Translations under genes and position numbers: made by a program
The notes under the pieces: model-generated
The model's database searches: none
What the model was told of the DNA's origin: nothing
What the model saw: only the letters and a program-made list of their open reading frames with translations
DNA from: Oceanospirillaceae bacterium
Lineage (GTDB): Bacteria; Pseudomonadota; Gammaproteobacteria; Pseudomonadales; Balneatricaceae
DNA: 64,000 bases
Assembly: GCA_013215375.1 (NCBI GenBank)
Contig: JABSRB010000009.1
Coordinates: 45,341-109,340 of the forward strand
Direction of reading: 5' to 3'
Shown here: piece by piece, positions 8,010 through 18,239 of the stretch
Position numbering within the stretch: the stretch's first letter is position 1
Layout: each line of letters starts with the position of its first letter

Positions 8010-10139
8010 TCACTTGTTTTTCAAACCCATGCTGATACAGCGAATCACCGCTAAATCATAGGCGCCGCCTAATGACTCAAACACCGGCTTAAGCGCTAGT
8101 CCATTGACGCCTTGTGATTGGATAATTTCCTGCTCGATATTTTGTATTTCTTGGGCAGGCAACTCTACCACTTCATCGACATTTAACTCACCCGCTGCAA
8201 TACCTGAGGCTAAGTGATTGTAAATCACACTGACGGAGAGCTTTTGCATGCTGGCTACTTGGCTGATCAACATGCCGGTTTTAAACAGCAAGATTGACTC
8301 CTCACTTTGTTTATCAACACTAACTTGCCCTGTGCCTTCATCATTTAATACGCTTAAGAATTCAGCGCCGTACAGCTCTAATTTACGCTCGCCGATGCCG
8401 CTGATTTTTTGCATCTGATTACTATTGGTTGGGCGATACATGACCATTTCCATTAGCGTAGCATCGTGGAAGATGATGTAAGGCGGTACATCTTGCTCTT
8501 TCGCCAGCTCTGAACGTTTGGCACGTAACGCTTCCCATAATGCATGCTCATCAGCATCCAGCTTATGCTGTACTGATTTTTTCTTATCGTATTTAGTACG
8601 CGAAGTATTTTTGCGTAAATCTTCACGTAATTCGATACTCTCTTCGCCACGTAATAACGGCCGGCATTTTTCAGTTAAGTGCAACACGCCAAAGCGCTCA
8701 TAATCGACACCTAACAAACTGCGGGCAATGAGCTGCCTAAAGACTGAGCGCCACTGTTGTTTATTTAGCTCTTTTCCGATGTTCCAAATCGACAGTTTGT
8801 CATGGCCAAATTGAGTGACTTTCTCGGTTTTGCTACCGGTAAGCACATCGACAATATGATTGACGCCAAAACTCTGACCAGTGCGATACACAGCCGATAA
8901 AACTTTACGCGCAGCCTCGGTGCCATCCCAGACAGGTACTGGCTGTAGGCAATTGTCGCAGTTGCCACAGGGCTGATGCTCTGACTCGCCAAAATAACTG
9001 AGCAGTACTTGACGCCTGCAGCTGGTAATTTCACACAGCCCCAAAATCGCCTCGAGCTTTTGCCGCTCTACTTGCTTGATGTTGTCCGGCGCTTGAGAGC
9101 CCTCCACCATCTGCCTTAAGAACACCACATCTTGCAAACCGTATACCATCCAGGCATTCGCCGCTAGACCATCGCGACCGGCACGTCCTGTCTCTTGATA
9201 ATAAGCTTCGATACTTTTCGGCAAATCTAAGTGCGCCACAAAACGCACGTTAGGTTTGTCGATACCCATGCCAAAGGCAATAGTGGCGACAATAATGACT
9301 TTCTCTTGGGTCAAAAAGCAGTGCTGATGATGTTGCTTTAAATCCGAGGGGAGCCCCGCGTGATAAGGCAGTGCATTGAGACCTTTGTCACAGAGCCAGG
9401 CTGCTGTCTCCTCCACTCTTTTACGTGATAAACAGTAAACAATACCTGCGTCATTGAGATGTTCAGATTGAATGAACGCTAATAATTGCTCACGCGCTCG
9501 ATCCTTCTGACCTATTCGGTAACGGATATTTGGACGATCGAAGCCTTGGATGAATATGTTGGCACTGCGCAACTCTAGGCGCTGTTCGATTTCTTGCTGA
9601 GTGCGCGTGTCAGCCGTCGCCGTCAGCGCAATGCGCGGCGTGTTCGGGAAGTTATTGGCAAATTGCGCTATTTGTAAATATTCAGGTCTAAAATCGTGGC
9701 CCCATTGAGAGACACAGTGCGCTTCATCGATAGCAATGAGCGATAGCTGACACTGAGAAAGCAACTGATACGTTTTGGCCTGTAGCAACCGCTCTGGTGC
9801 TATGTAAAGTAAATCTAATTCGCCGCGTAAAAGCTGCTGCTCTACCTCCCATTGAATTTGATAATCCAAGGAGGAGTTTAAGTAGGCCGCTTTAATGCCC
9901 AGTTGAGAAAGTGCAGTCACTTGATCATGCATCAGGGCAATCAATGGAGAGACGACAATGGCAGTGCCCTGACGCAACAGCGCAGGCAATTGATAACACA
10001 TCGATTTGCCACCACCGGTAGGCATAATGACTAATGTATCACGTCCATCGAGCACACTTTGAATGATCTGCTGCTGGCCAAATCTAAACCCATCGTACCC
10101 AAAAACGTCCTTAAGAACTTTTAGCGCCTGATCTGCCAT
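8010..10139 (-). CDS. recQ: ATP-dependent DNA helicase RecQ
   Basis: 709 aa. A 3'-5' helicase of recombination and fork repair. Walker A PTGGGKS (40-46), DEAH box followed by [13 protein letters not shown] near 140, and the helicase C domain with [16 protein letters not shown] and [12 protein letters not shown]. The RQC zinc cluster cysteines lie in CEITSCRRQ and CGNCDNC. An HRDC domain contains [14 protein letters not shown]. The C-terminus continues about 100 residues beyond the 609-aa E. coli protein with an HTH_40-like segment, as in Pseudomonas RecQ. ATG at 10139 follows an in-frame GTG. Confidence 0.95.
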   Translation of the reverse strand: MADQALKVLKDVFGYDGFRFGQQQIIQSVLDGRDTLVIMPTGGGKSMCYQLPALLRQGTAIVVSPLIALMHDQVTALSQLGIKAAYLNSSLDYQIQWEVEQQLLRGELDLLYIAPERLLQAKTYQLLSQCQLSLIAIDEAHCVSQWGHDFRPEYLQIAQFANNFPNTPRIALTATADTRTQQEIEQRLELRSANIFIQGFDRPNIRYRIGQKDRAREQLLAFIQSEHLNDAGIVYCLSRKRVEETAAWLCDKGLNALPYHAGLPSDLKQHHQHCFLTQEKVIIVATIAFGMGIDKPNVRFVAHLDLPKSIEAYYQETGRAGRDGLAANAWMVYGLQDVVFLRQMVEGSQAPDNIKQVERQKLEAILGLCEITSCRRQVLLSYFGESEHQPCGNCDNCLQPVPVWDGTEAARKVLSAVYRTGQSFGVNHIVDVLTGSKTEKVTQFGHDKLSIWNIGKELNKQQWRSVFRQLIARSLLGVDYERFGVLHLTEKCRPLLRGEESIELREDLRKNTSRTKYDKKKSVQHKLDADEHALWEALRAKRSELAKEQDVPPYIIFHDATLMEMVMYRPTNSNQMQKISGIGERKLELYGAEFLSVLNDEGTGQVSVDKQSEESILLFKTGMLISQVASMQKLSVSVIYNHLASGIAAGELNVDEVVELPAQEIQNIEQEIIQSQGVNGLALKPVFESLGGAYDLAVIRCISMGLKNK

Positions 10140-10336
10140 CACTATCCTAAATATAAATGAAATAATCGACGATTATCCTTAAAGCATTACTCAGTGTCAT
10201 CCTCTATCGATGCTAAATGATCGCTAGCCTTTATAATCCAGTATTAAGCGCATTCCCTTCGTTTATATAATAGTACGCTATGTTTTAAAGATGAGTTGGA
10301 GTAGACTACGCGCTGTTAATATTCCAGGATTTGAGC

Positions 10337-10930
10337 ATGCAAACACATCAGCAAAACACCACCATTACCGATGCAGAACTAGACAGTTTAGAAAATTTTA
10401 TTTTTTCAGAGGCTGTCTCTGAAGAATCTTTAGATTTAATTGGCATTCACGGTTTTCTGTGTGCACTCATCATATCGCCTAGTCCTACCGATGAGAGCGA
10501 GTGGTTAGACATTTTGTTTGATGGTACGCCAAAATGGGAAAATGATCAGCAAAAGAGTGAGATCATCAGTATTTTGCGTAACTGGAACGCCAGTATTCGC
10601 GCAGACATGGAAGATGACAAAGAGCTTGAAATGCCTTGCGATCTTACCTTAATGGTAGAGGAAGATGATCAAGTAGCCGATGTGGAAACTTGGGCGCAAG
10701 CGTTTATGGAAGGTGTTTTTCTTAAAGAGGACGTTTGGTACCAAGGTAGCTCAGCCCAAGAGCAAAAAGTCACTGAATTGATGCTGCCCATTATGGTGGT
10801 CTCAGATTTATTTGACGCTAAGGAGTTCCAAGAAATTCGTCGCAACTCTGATGTTTGTGAAGAAATGGCCAATGAAATCCCAGACATTCTAGTAGATTTA
10901 TATCTGATTTTTCAAACACCTGAAAAATAG
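10337..10930 (+). CDS. UPF0149 (YgfB/YecA-like) family protein
   Basis: 197 aa acidic, helical protein. TDAELDSLENFIF and the HGFLCALIISPSP stretch (the HGxLxA/G motif near the N-terminus) identify UPF0149. The C-terminal SEC-C metal-binding tail of YecA is absent. ATG at 10337 is preferred over TTG at 10331 because AGGA is 7 nt upstream of the ATG. Family members include YgfB, linked to regulation in Pseudomonas. Function here unknown. Confidence 0.82.
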   Translation: MQTHQQNTTITDAELDSLENFIFSEAVSEESLDLIGIHGFLCALIISPSPTDESEWLDILFDGTPKWENDQQKSEIISILRNWNASIRADMEDDKELEMPCDLTLMVEEDDQVADVETWAQAFMEGVFLKEDVWYQGSSAQEQKVTELMLPIMVVSDLFDAKEFQEIRRNSDVCEEMANEIPDILVDLYLIFQTPEK

Positions 10931-10963
10931 CCTCAACTCTATGTAGAGGCTTATTACAGGCAT

Positions 10964-10991
10964 AAAAAAACACGCTAATGCGTGTTTTTTT
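10964..10991. terminator. Bidirectional intrinsic terminator
   Basis: AAAAAAACACGC-TAAT-GCGTGTTTTTTT: a 5-bp GC core (CACGC/GCGTG) flanked by A-run and T-run, placed between convergent genes ending at 10930 and 11025. It can serve both strands. Confidence 0.85.
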
Positions 10992-11024
10992 ATGTTTGGG
11001 AATCCCACTGGTTGCTAACGCCAA

Positions 11025-11522
11025 TTAGCTTTTCTTTAGCGTATTAAACGCTTTGGTAAAACCTGCCAGAGATACCGGGAAGTAGACTGGCTTGCCAGTG
11101 TCTTTGGCGATGAAACCTATAATACCCCGATTGCCTCGTTTAAATTCTCGAAGCATTCTTTTATCTAGCGGAAAAACAATACTGCATTCTTTCTCAGTAC
11201 ATTGTGCTTTCAAGCCAATGGGTTGATTTTTGTCAACTTTGAATTGAATTTCTTTACTATCATCCAGCATAGCCGATACTCTAAAAGTCACTAGCGGATA
11301 CTTTGCATGCTGTCCTACATCAACCGTTGTGATCATTAATGCTTTTTTACCGTCTGCCGAGAAGCCTTGTAAAATAAAGCAAAAGTCTTTGTTTTGGACT
11401 TGTTGACATCTACCCTGCCAGTCTTTGAATTTTTTACCGTGTATCGCACCTGCAAAACTCATTTGCGCGGTTAATAGCAGCAACATACTGACTAAAATTA
11501 CTTTAATGCTTTGGTGCTTCAT
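11025..11522 (-). CDS. Invasion-associated locus B (IalB)-family periplasmic protein
   Basis: 165 aa with an N-terminal signal peptide (VILVSMLLLLTAQMSFAG). The mature part has four cysteines (in GRCQQVQNKDFCFI and AQCTEKECSI) that suggest two disulfides, and the FKDWQGRC opening typical of IalB-like proteins. Homologues include Bartonella IalB, but most free-living bacteria carry uncharacterised versions. ATG 11522 with AAGGG 8 nt upstream is preferred to TTG 11528. It converges with the UPF0149 gene across a shared terminator. Confidence 0.8.
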   Translation of the reverse strand: MKHQSIKVILVSMLLLLTAQMSFAGAIHGKKFKDWQGRCQQVQNKDFCFILQGFSADGKKALMITTVDVGQHAKYPLVTFRVSAMLDDSKEIQFKVDKNQPIGLKAQCTEKECSIVFPLDKRMLREFKRGNRGIIGFIAKDTGKPVYFPVSLAGFTKAFNTLKKS

Positions 11523-11787
11523 GGGCAAATCCCTTTATTTCCTGATTTTAACCAGTTAAATGATAATTAATTCACTAATAGATCGCACACATCATAAAGA
11601 ACTACTTGGGATATACAATAAATAATCTGCATCGCACTACGATTATTCAAGTCTGAAAGCTACCCACCTCGATAATCATTCTATGAGTTTGAAATTTCCA
11701 GTAAAGTTTCAGCCCAGTAATTTTTAATACTTCAACACTATGTTTTCATTATAATTAGCGGTTAACTACATACCATATTTATTATTT

Positions 11788-12076
11788 TCAATTAAAATAT
11801 AGCCACAATAATACCAACAGTACGACAATGTAAGGCATAGAAAATGACAGTAATGCTAACCAAAGATCTTGTGGTTCTGTTAATTGAGCGCAATATACAA
11901 TCCCTAATACCGCAATGAAAGCTAAGCACCCATAATTCAAAGGCAACGCTCAGCCTGTTTTAAACAGTATAGGCGTTATATCCTCCATGAAGGAAATTAC
12001 TCCCTAATAAATATCCACTTAGACCTATACTCACCAAAGCAATGCTAAAACTAATGGCACTAAGAACATATTCCAT
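11788..12076 (-). pseudogene. Possible decayed small membrane-protein gene
   Basis: On the minus strand a 38-aa frame (start 12076, stop 11960) begins MEYVLSAISFSIALVSIGL and is hydrophobic. In another frame, 11946-11788, a second hydrophobic stretch follows (GCLAFIAVLGIVYCAQ then LLSFSMPYIVVLLVLLWLYF). The two together look like one small membrane protein broken by a frameshift and a stop, but they could be two tiny genes or chance. It lies downstream of the intact membrane-protein gene at 12160-12510. No family recognised. Confidence 0.3.
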
Positions 12077-12159
12077 TTGAATCCCCAATGAATAAACGCC
12101 TTTTGAATATTCTCTACTGGAAACACTTGGAACGTAAAACTAAACGAATACCTATGTCC

Positions 12160-12510
12160 CTATAAGTTATAAATAGTAAAACCATAGAGCACACTGCAAC
12201 CTAACAGCAACAGCAAGATCAGCGGCTTGATTGAGATGAACATGGCAGGCAATTTTTCAGGGATCAAACTATACAATGAGACGAGGATCATCAATAAACC
12301 AGAGACTAATGCCGCATTCCCCCAAAATTCACCTAAGTGCTGGCTGGCATACCAAAACACATTCCATAAACCACTTAACATGACAATAATTGCCACACCT
12401 TTTAACCCTAGGCTCGGTAGTTTTTTAATCGACTTAATAACTGCTAGGTCAGTCGTAATCAATACGCCTAATAACATGCTAACTGCCATAATGGTCCCCA
12501 TCGGTAACAT
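12160..12510 (-). CDS. Hypothetical four-helix inner-membrane protein
   Basis: 116 aa, almost wholly hydrophobic with about four predicted membrane spans (2-22, 37-56, 63-82, 92-113). The short basic loop KSIKKLPSLGLKG follows the first span. There are no recognised motifs. An in-frame ATG near residue 4 or 8 could also be the start. It sits alone between the decayed region at 11788-12076 and fieF. Function unknown. Confidence 0.55.
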   Translation of the reverse strand: MLPMGTIMAVSMLLGVLITTDLAVIKSIKKLPSLGLKGVAIIVMLSGLWNVFWYASQHLGEFWGNAALVSGLLMILVSLYSLIPEKLPAMFISIKPLILLLLLGCSVLYGFTIYNL

Positions 12511-12759
12511 TCATTTACTCCGTTTTATTAATAATATTTGAGATAGCCAAAACAAACTCATTATGCAGCTAATGGTATTTTTAACATCTATTACTACTAC
12601 GTACCGGTGCGGGAGTTGGATTCTAAATAATCCATTTTCTAGCGTGAAAATGACCACAATTCTAAGACCGATCTGATGAGAACACCTACCTTTGGCATTT
12701 TATAAATAACAAAGCTCCCTGTACAGTGACCTATGACGACTGCTGAGGGTGCGAATCAG

Positions 12760-13647
12760 CTACTTATTGGGCTTAGGTTTAACCACACTCATGGGGTCTT
12801 GATGTATTAATACATCGGAACCTGGGAACGCCGCGATCAATGCCTCTTCAACCTTATCCGCAATTTGATGCGCTTGAATCAGTAACAAATCATCCCTGAG
12901 TTCTAAATGCATCTGTATAAAGCGCGTTTCGCCAGACATGCGGGTACGTAGATCATGTACCCCCTCTACGTTATCAACGGCTAGCGCCAATGCAAGAATA
13001 GTCTCCATTTCACTTTGCGGTAACCTGTGATCTAACAGTGACTGAACAGCTTGATAACCTATTTCCCAGGCACTTTTTAGAATATAAAAGCCGATGGCTA
13101 TACCAAATATTGCATCGGCCATTGGCCAACCTAAGCTGCTAAAGAACAATGCCAACATCACTGTAGCGTTCATTAACAAATCCGATTGGTAATGTAATGA
13201 ATCCGCTTTAATAGCCTCAGAGCCAGTCAGTTTAACCACATGTTTTTGATAGAGCACTAAAACACCGGTAACGATGATGGCAAACAAACTCACCCAAATC
13301 CCAAGCTCTGGCTTGACTAATTCTTGGGGGTGGAAGAAACGTTCAATACCCGATAACACCAAAAATAACGAGGAACCTGCTATAAATGTCGATTGTGCTA
13401 AAGCTGCCAGCGATTCGGCTTTACCATGACCAAAGCTATGCTCATCATCAGCAGGTTGCAGCGAGAAGCTTAAAATCAGCAGACTGGAACAAGAGGCCGC
13501 AAGATCCAATAGAGAATCCACCAGGGAGGCCAGTAAAGTGACGGATCCCGTCTGCCACCACACGATCAACTTCACTAACAGCAGAGTGCTGGCGACTAAC
13601 ATGGCATACAATGCCGCTCGTTTTACTAGTACCGCATATTGACTCAT
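12760..13647 (-). CDS. fieF: Cation diffusion facilitator (FieF-like Fe/Zn efflux)
   Basis: 295 aa, near the 300 aa of E. coli FieF. Six membrane helices are followed by a cytoplasmic domain. D44 and D48 (LVDSLLDLA) and HYQSD supply the metal site of the membrane part. QPADDEHSFGHGKAESLAAL is nearly identical to FieF. The C-terminal domain has HDLRTR, RFIQMHLE and IHQDP. Expected proton-driven export of Zn2+ or Fe2+. The start at 13647 avoids overlap with topB, 28 bp upstream, suggesting one transcript. Confidence 0.92.
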   Translation of the reverse strand: MSQYAVLVKRAALYAMLVASTLLLVKLIVWWQTGSVTLLASLVDSLLDLAASCSSLLILSFSLQPADDEHSFGHGKAESLAALAQSTFIAGSSLFLVLSGIERFFHPQELVKPELGIWVSLFAIIVTGVLVLYQKHVVKLTGSEAIKADSLHYQSDLLMNATVMLALFFSSLGWPMADAIFGIAIGFYILKSAWEIGYQAVQSLLDHRLPQSEMETILALALAVDNVEGVHDLRTRMSGETRFIQMHLELRDDLLLIQAHQIADKVEEALIAAFPGSDVLIHQDPMSVVKPKPNK

Positions 13648-13675
13648 AAAAATTTTTACCTTCCCAGTAAACAGA

Positions 13676-15652
13676 TTAGCGTTTGACACTGACCTTTTTT
13701 CCAATGACTCTAGATTTTGTTTTAGTCGTTGTTTTCTTCTTCGGGGCTTTGGAACCCGCCTTAGTGTAGCGTTTCTTATAACTTACTTTTTTCCCCTCAC
13801 CTTTTAGCCCCACAAAAGAACGGGGCTGTACTTGCCCCGACAGTTCTTTAATAACTGCCTCTAAGTCATTCATAAACTGGTGATAACTAAACTCTCGCTT
13901 AGCCATTAGGGATAATCTGGACTCCCACAGGGCGGTCATATCTGGTGTTGTCGCGGTATCAGGCAAGCTAGCTATTAATTTTTTACCGATGGCCGTCGAC
14001 TTAATCAACTTTGCCTCACGGTACAAAAATTCACGGGTAAAAAGCAACTCAATTATTCCAGCTCTGGTGGCCTCTGTGCCGATACCATCGGTATCTTTGA
14101 GTATTTTTTTAAGATTGCTATCTTGCACGAATCGACTGATGCCAGTCATGGCAGAGAGCAAACTAGCATCGGTAAAATAAGCGGGAGCACTGGTCATTTT
14201 GTCACTAATAATGGCATCGGTGCACTGCACATCTTCTCCCGCCGTTAAATTAGGGAGCAACAGCTCCTGCTCATCAACAGCTTTGTTGCTTTCCTTGAGC
14301 AAAATCTTCCAGCCTTTATCAGTGCACTGTTTTGCTTTAGCACTGAATAAGCCCCCTACTATCTTCACTTCAAGATGGCGTTCATCAAAGCGATACGGGG
14401 GATAAAATTGATAGAGATACTGACGCGCGACTAACTGATAAACGAGCGCCTCTTCTCTTCCTAAGCTGCCGCTTCGCTGTTTTTTTAAAGTCGGTATTAT
14501 CGCGTGATGGGCATCAACCTTAGCGTCATTCCAGGCTTTAGATTTTAGACTTGGATTGGCATTGTCTACCGCACTAGATAGACTTTGATCATTATTGGCA
14601 ATCGCACTCAACACTTGTTTTGCCTGCTTAAAGTGCTCGCTGGGCAAATAGCGGCTATCTGAACGAGGGTAAGTGATGAGTTTATGCCGCTCGTATAAGC
14701 TCTGGCATATTTCCAAAACCTTTTTAGCACTTAAGCCAAAACGCTTTGCGGCATCAATTTGCAAGCTTGATAAATTATAGGGAAGTGGTGGTGCCTGTTG
14801 TTTTGACTTGTTAACACAACGTACTACTTTGGCGCTTTGCCCTTTTATTCGCGCAGCCACATTTTCAACCAGTGCGCGATTTATTACCCGCCCCTGCTCA
14901 TCTTGGTGCGGCTCACAGCTCTCACTTGGCTGCCACTTAAGAGAAAAAGCGCCGCCTGTTTCTGTCAATAATTGTGCCCATAGCTCATAGAAAGGCACTG
15001 GGATAAAACTGGCAATCTCTAAATCGCGACGCACCACAAGCCCCAATAAAGGCGTCTGTACTCTACCCACAGACAAAACCCCATTAAAACCAGCTTTACC
15101 ACCGAGTATGGTACATAGTCTTGTTAAATTCATGCCGTATAGCCAATCGGCCCTCGAGCGAGCTAAGGCGGATGTAGAGAGAGGTATGAATTCAGCATTT
15201 AAGCGTAAGTTCCGCAATGATTTTTGCACAGCACTCAAGTTTAAATCATTAATTAAACAGCGCTGGGCACTCTGCCGTTTCCTAACCCCAACCTTTAAAT
15301 GGGACAATACTTCATCAACTAATAATTGCCCCTCGCGGTCAGGATCTCCTGCATGCACTATTTGATCCGCTTTTTTTAATAACCCCCGCAAGACCGTTAG
15401 CTGTTTACTGGTGTCCTTTTTTGCCTTTAATTGCCACTGCTGCGGCACTATGGGTAAATGCTCAATTTTCCACTGCTTATATTTAACATCGTAATCATCA
15501 GGTGCGGCCTGCTCTAATAAATGACCTATACACCAGCTGACAACATCACCATTGCCAACTTCAATGTAGCCAGGCTGCTTTTTATGTGGTTTGGGCAACG
15601 CATCGGCAATAGCCCGCCCCAGACTTGGTTTTTCTGCTATATATAAAATCAT
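13676..15652 (-). CDS. topB: DNA topoisomerase III
   Basis: 658 aa type IA topoisomerase that decatenates replication intermediates. The Toprim domain opens with LYIAEKPSLGRAIA and has the DPDREGQLL acidic motif. The nucleophile is Y328 in LITYPRSDSRYLP, the same position as in E. coli TopB. The C-terminus is a lysine-rich tail (KKRYTKAGSKAPKKK) likely to hold DNA. It overlaps dacB by 4 bp (ATGA), indicating translational coupling, and is followed by fieF. Confidence 0.95.
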   Translation of the reverse strand: MILYIAEKPSLGRAIADALPKPHKKQPGYIEVGNGDVVSWCIGHLLEQAAPDDYDVKYKQWKIEHLPIVPQQWQLKAKKDTSKQLTVLRGLLKKADQIVHAGDPDREGQLLVDEVLSHLKVGVRKRQSAQRCLINDLNLSAVQKSLRNLRLNAEFIPLSTSALARSRADWLYGMNLTRLCTILGGKAGFNGVLSVGRVQTPLLGLVVRRDLEIASFIPVPFYELWAQLLTETGGAFSLKWQPSESCEPHQDEQGRVINRALVENVAARIKGQSAKVVRCVNKSKQQAPPLPYNLSSLQIDAAKRFGLSAKKVLEICQSLYERHKLITYPRSDSRYLPSEHFKQAKQVLSAIANNDQSLSSAVDNANPSLKSKAWNDAKVDAHHAIIPTLKKQRSGSLGREEALVYQLVARQYLYQFYPPYRFDERHLEVKIVGGLFSAKAKQCTDKGWKILLKESNKAVDEQELLLPNLTAGEDVQCTDAIISDKMTSAPAYFTDASLLSAMTGISRFVQDSNLKKILKDTDGIGTEATRAGIIELLFTREFLYREAKLIKSTAIGKKLIASLPDTATTPDMTALWESRLSLMAKREFSYHQFMNDLEAVIKELSGQVQPRSFVGLKGEGKKVSYKKRYTKAGSKAPKKKTTTKTKSRVIGKKVSVKR

Positions 15653-16860
15653 TTTTCTGTCAGTAATGCTCTAGCTACTTGAAAGCGATAACTTGCCGCC
15701 ATTCTTTTATTAATTAATAACACGAATGCCTGCCAATGTTGTTCCCTATCCAATTTATAACCCGCCAGAGAGTGATTATCTGAAAGTGTTCCCGTTTTAA
15801 CTTTGAGCCCTTTTTTGCGCTCTGGTAACAAATCTATCCAGGGCCGGAACACTTCTAATACTTGCAATAGCTGTTCTGCACTAATTTTATTTAAACGTGA
15901 TAAGCCTGCGCCATCGACAAAACTGGCTCCCTTAAACGAGAATTCTTTTTCTAGGGACTGCGTATAATACTGTTGCGCAGCGCTCACGCTAAGTACAGCC
16001 TGACTCTCACTGGTTTTAGGCAACATTAAGAAAAGTTGATTGGCAATAAAGTTATTTGAGTACTTCAACATCGCACTTAATAGTTCTTCCATGGTTTTTG
16101 AGCTGTAATGGCGATAAATAAATTTGGCACTTTTAGGCAATGAGGCAACCTTTGTTGGAAGGTTTCTTTTAGAATGGATTTTGGCAAAGACTTGCGCAAA
16201 GTAGATGGCTGCCATATCCCGACCTCCCGGTAACGAGATGCGTTTTTTTGCTACATCGATATTGGCAGCGAGTTTTTTGGCCAGAGGTGTGATTGGGGTT
16301 TGACTCTCGGCACTACTCACCACACCATCATTTATCTGCACAAACAAGGTATTAAAGTTGACCACTAGCGCAGCATTGCCTGCATCGTATGGGTTATCGC
16401 TGACTCCTCGCCCATCTAAGCGCAGCTGAGGAAAATATCTATTATCCACGTATATTTTTTTGATCTTCTTTAACTTCAGTTCTTTAATGGCCTTGCTCAT
16501 TAACAATATTTCTTCTGAAGTGATATAGGGATCGCCAAACCCCTTTATCCATAACACTCCCTGATCATAGTAAAAATCCGTGTAAAACTTATGCTCAAGC
16601 CCCCAACGTTTAATCGCTAGGTAGGCAGTCACAATTTTCAGTGTAGAAGCTGGAACCAATAACTGCTCGGGCCGGATGCTGATACTGTGGCGCGCACTGG
16701 TATCTGCCAAGAGTAGTGCCGCTTTTGGAATTCCCTGAATGATGGCACTGTGTTTGGACATCTCACTGGCAGCAGTAACATGAGACATAACTAACAGCAT
16801 CAAGAACATAGACGATATTAAATATTTACTCATAAAATGATTTTTAAAAAGGCCATTCAT
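15649..16860 (-). CDS. dacB: D-alanyl-D-alanine carboxypeptidase/endopeptidase (PBP4, DacB-like)
   Basis: 403 aa peptidase S13. A signal peptide (YLISSMFLMLLVMSHVTAA) leads into the three penicillin-binding motifs: S72-x-x-K75 in PASTLK, YSNN and VKTGTL. It acts in the periplasm trimming or cross-link-cleaving peptidoglycan. It is shorter than E. coli DacB (477 aa), so the inserted domains are reduced. Start choice: ATG 16860 has a weak GGA; ATG 16833 and GTG 16866 are alternatives. It is first gene of the dacB-topB-fieF run. Confidence 0.88.
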   Translation of the reverse strand: MNGLFKNHFMSKYLISSMFLMLLVMSHVTAASEMSKHSAIIQGIPKAALLLADTSARHSISIRPEQLLVPASTLKIVTAYLAIKRWGLEHKFYTDFYYDQGVLWIKGFGDPYITSEEILLMSKAIKELKLKKIKKIYVDNRYFPQLRLDGRGVSDNPYDAGNAALVVNFNTLFVQINDGVVSSAESQTPITPLAKKLAANIDVAKKRISLPGGRDMAAIYFAQVFAKIHSKRNLPTKVASLPKSAKFIYRHYSSKTMEELLSAMLKYSNNFIANQLFLMLPKTSESQAVLSVSAAQQYYTQSLEKEFSFKGASFVDGAGLSRLNKISAEQLLQVLEVFRPWIDLLPERKKGLKVKTGTLSDNHSLAGYKLDREQHWQAFVLLINKRMAASYRFQVARALLTEK

Positions 16861-17285
16861 TGCCACATTCCATTGCTAGGTTAATAAGGGGAATAATGAT
16901 GCCTTAAATACTCGTATATTTCTTGATAAATTTACCCTATTTGGTTGGTTTCAAGTACATCCTAATAATTTTACAATAAAGTCTTAGGCTATTTTTCGTT
17001 ACTCAATTAACTAACTTTAGTTAGTTTTATGCATCAGTTTGCTATTTCTAAACATCTGTTTTTTAAAAACAATCTATTAACTTGCACTGTTTAGTAAGTT
17101 ACTGGTAATATCATCTTGGCGTTTTTTTGTACTGATATTGATTATATTTCTTGCGTAAGATTTTTTTTGGTATCTAATTTGCTTATAATTAGAACAACAT
17201 TTAAAACACTCGTTATAAGCAGCCATTAGAAAACACCCACTAAAAACAGTCCATTCAAGCTATAGCATCAATCAAGGAGATGATA
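16861..17285. other. AT-rich intergenic region upstream of CBS gene 1
   Basis: About 425 bp without a gene between dacB and the first CBS gene, which diverge. It should hold both promoters. A TATAAT hexamer is at 17184-17189, about 100 bp before the CBS start, but without a good -35. No repeat copies seen. Confidence 0.35.
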
Positions 17286-17927
17286 ATGACGCTACTGATT
17301 TTTAACAACGGCACACCTTCTGCTGAGATGCCTAATAGAAAACGCAACCCAGTAATAGACTACTCCCTAAAACAAATCGACCTCTCTTCACCTTATAAGC
17401 AGTTTCAACAAACTGAATTACCTTATGTAGAGAAAGAGGCACCGCAGCCTAAGAAAAAAGCGGCGATCGCCTATCCTAATCAAACGTTAAGTTATATCAA
17501 TACCGGCAAAGCAGCCGACTCTTTAGAAAACCGCAGACGTCTGCGAGCTTCTCACGTAATGACTACACCTGTTATTACCGCGATGCCTCATGAATTAGTG
17601 ACCCGCGCTAAGCTATTGATGCATGATAATGACATATCCCATCTGGTGATCGTCAACAATGAGCATCACCCTTTAGGGCTAATCAATGCCAAAGATTTAT
17701 TGGCGATAGACTCTCCAGAAACTAGCTTTATTCATAGTATTGTTGATTTAAAGGTTCTTGCCGTCTCAGAAGATACTTTAGTAAGAGATATCGCATTGAT
17801 ATTTATGAAGTATAAGGCATCAGCTCTCTCAGTTGTGAATAGCCAGCATAAAGTGGTTGGCATAATATCGCGAAGTGATTTATTGAGTTTGCTAGTTAGC
17901 GGCCCCAACCAAACACTTAAAGCCTAA
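17286..17927 (+). CDS. CBS-domain pair protein, tandem paralogue 1
   Basis: 213 aa. A poorly conserved, partly basic N-terminal region of about 85 residues opens MTLLIFNNG. It is followed by two CBS motifs: MTTPVITAMPHELVTRA then HLVIVNNEHHPLGLINAKDL, and VLAVSEDTLVRDIALIF then VVNSQHKVVGIISRSDLL. CBS pairs bind adenine nucleotides and regulate partners; no catalytic domain is attached. AAGGAG lies 6 nt before ATG 17286, deciding it over ATG 17280. Its paralogue lies 312 bp downstream. Partner unknown. Confidence 0.85.
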   Translation: MTLLIFNNGTPSAEMPNRKRNPVIDYSLKQIDLSSPYKQFQQTELPYVEKEAPQPKKKAAIAYPNQTLSYINTGKAADSLENRRRLRASHVMTTPVITAMPHELVTRAKLLMHDNDISHLVIVNNEHHPLGLINAKDLLAIDSPETSFIHSIVDLKVLAVSEDTLVRDIALIFMKYKASALSVVNSQHKVVGIISRSDLLSLLVSGPNQTLKA

Positions 17928-17992
17928 GCCTCCTTTCATTACCCCCTCATTTTCTTGCGCCCTTCCCTGCTTTATTCACAAACATAAATTTA

Positions 17993-18021
17993 TTGACATT
18001 AAATACCGACATAAATATCAA
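17993..18021 (+). promoter_or_regulatory. Candidate sigma-70 promoter upstream of CBS gene 2
   Basis: Consensus -35 TTGACA (17993-17998), a 17-nt spacer, and TATCAA (18016-18021) as a 4-of-6 -10 match. It would give a leader of roughly 210 nt before the second CBS gene, suggesting that gene has its own promoter. The rest of 17928-18239 shows nothing further. Confidence 0.35.
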
Positions 18022-18239
18022 AAAAATCACCAGTAAATTATTATATGTACTAAACTACAGTCGTGAAGACTAAAAAATGTAGTTATTCATTAAAAACGCT
18101 AAATAATGCAATAAAAGCACCGTTTAAAATGACTTCATAGACCGCCACAAGACATTTCAATGTTATGTGTTAAGCGTTTCTCGCCGTACAGATTAATGGA
18201 TTAATCAACAGAAAAGTATGTCAGTTAAGGGAATTAGAC

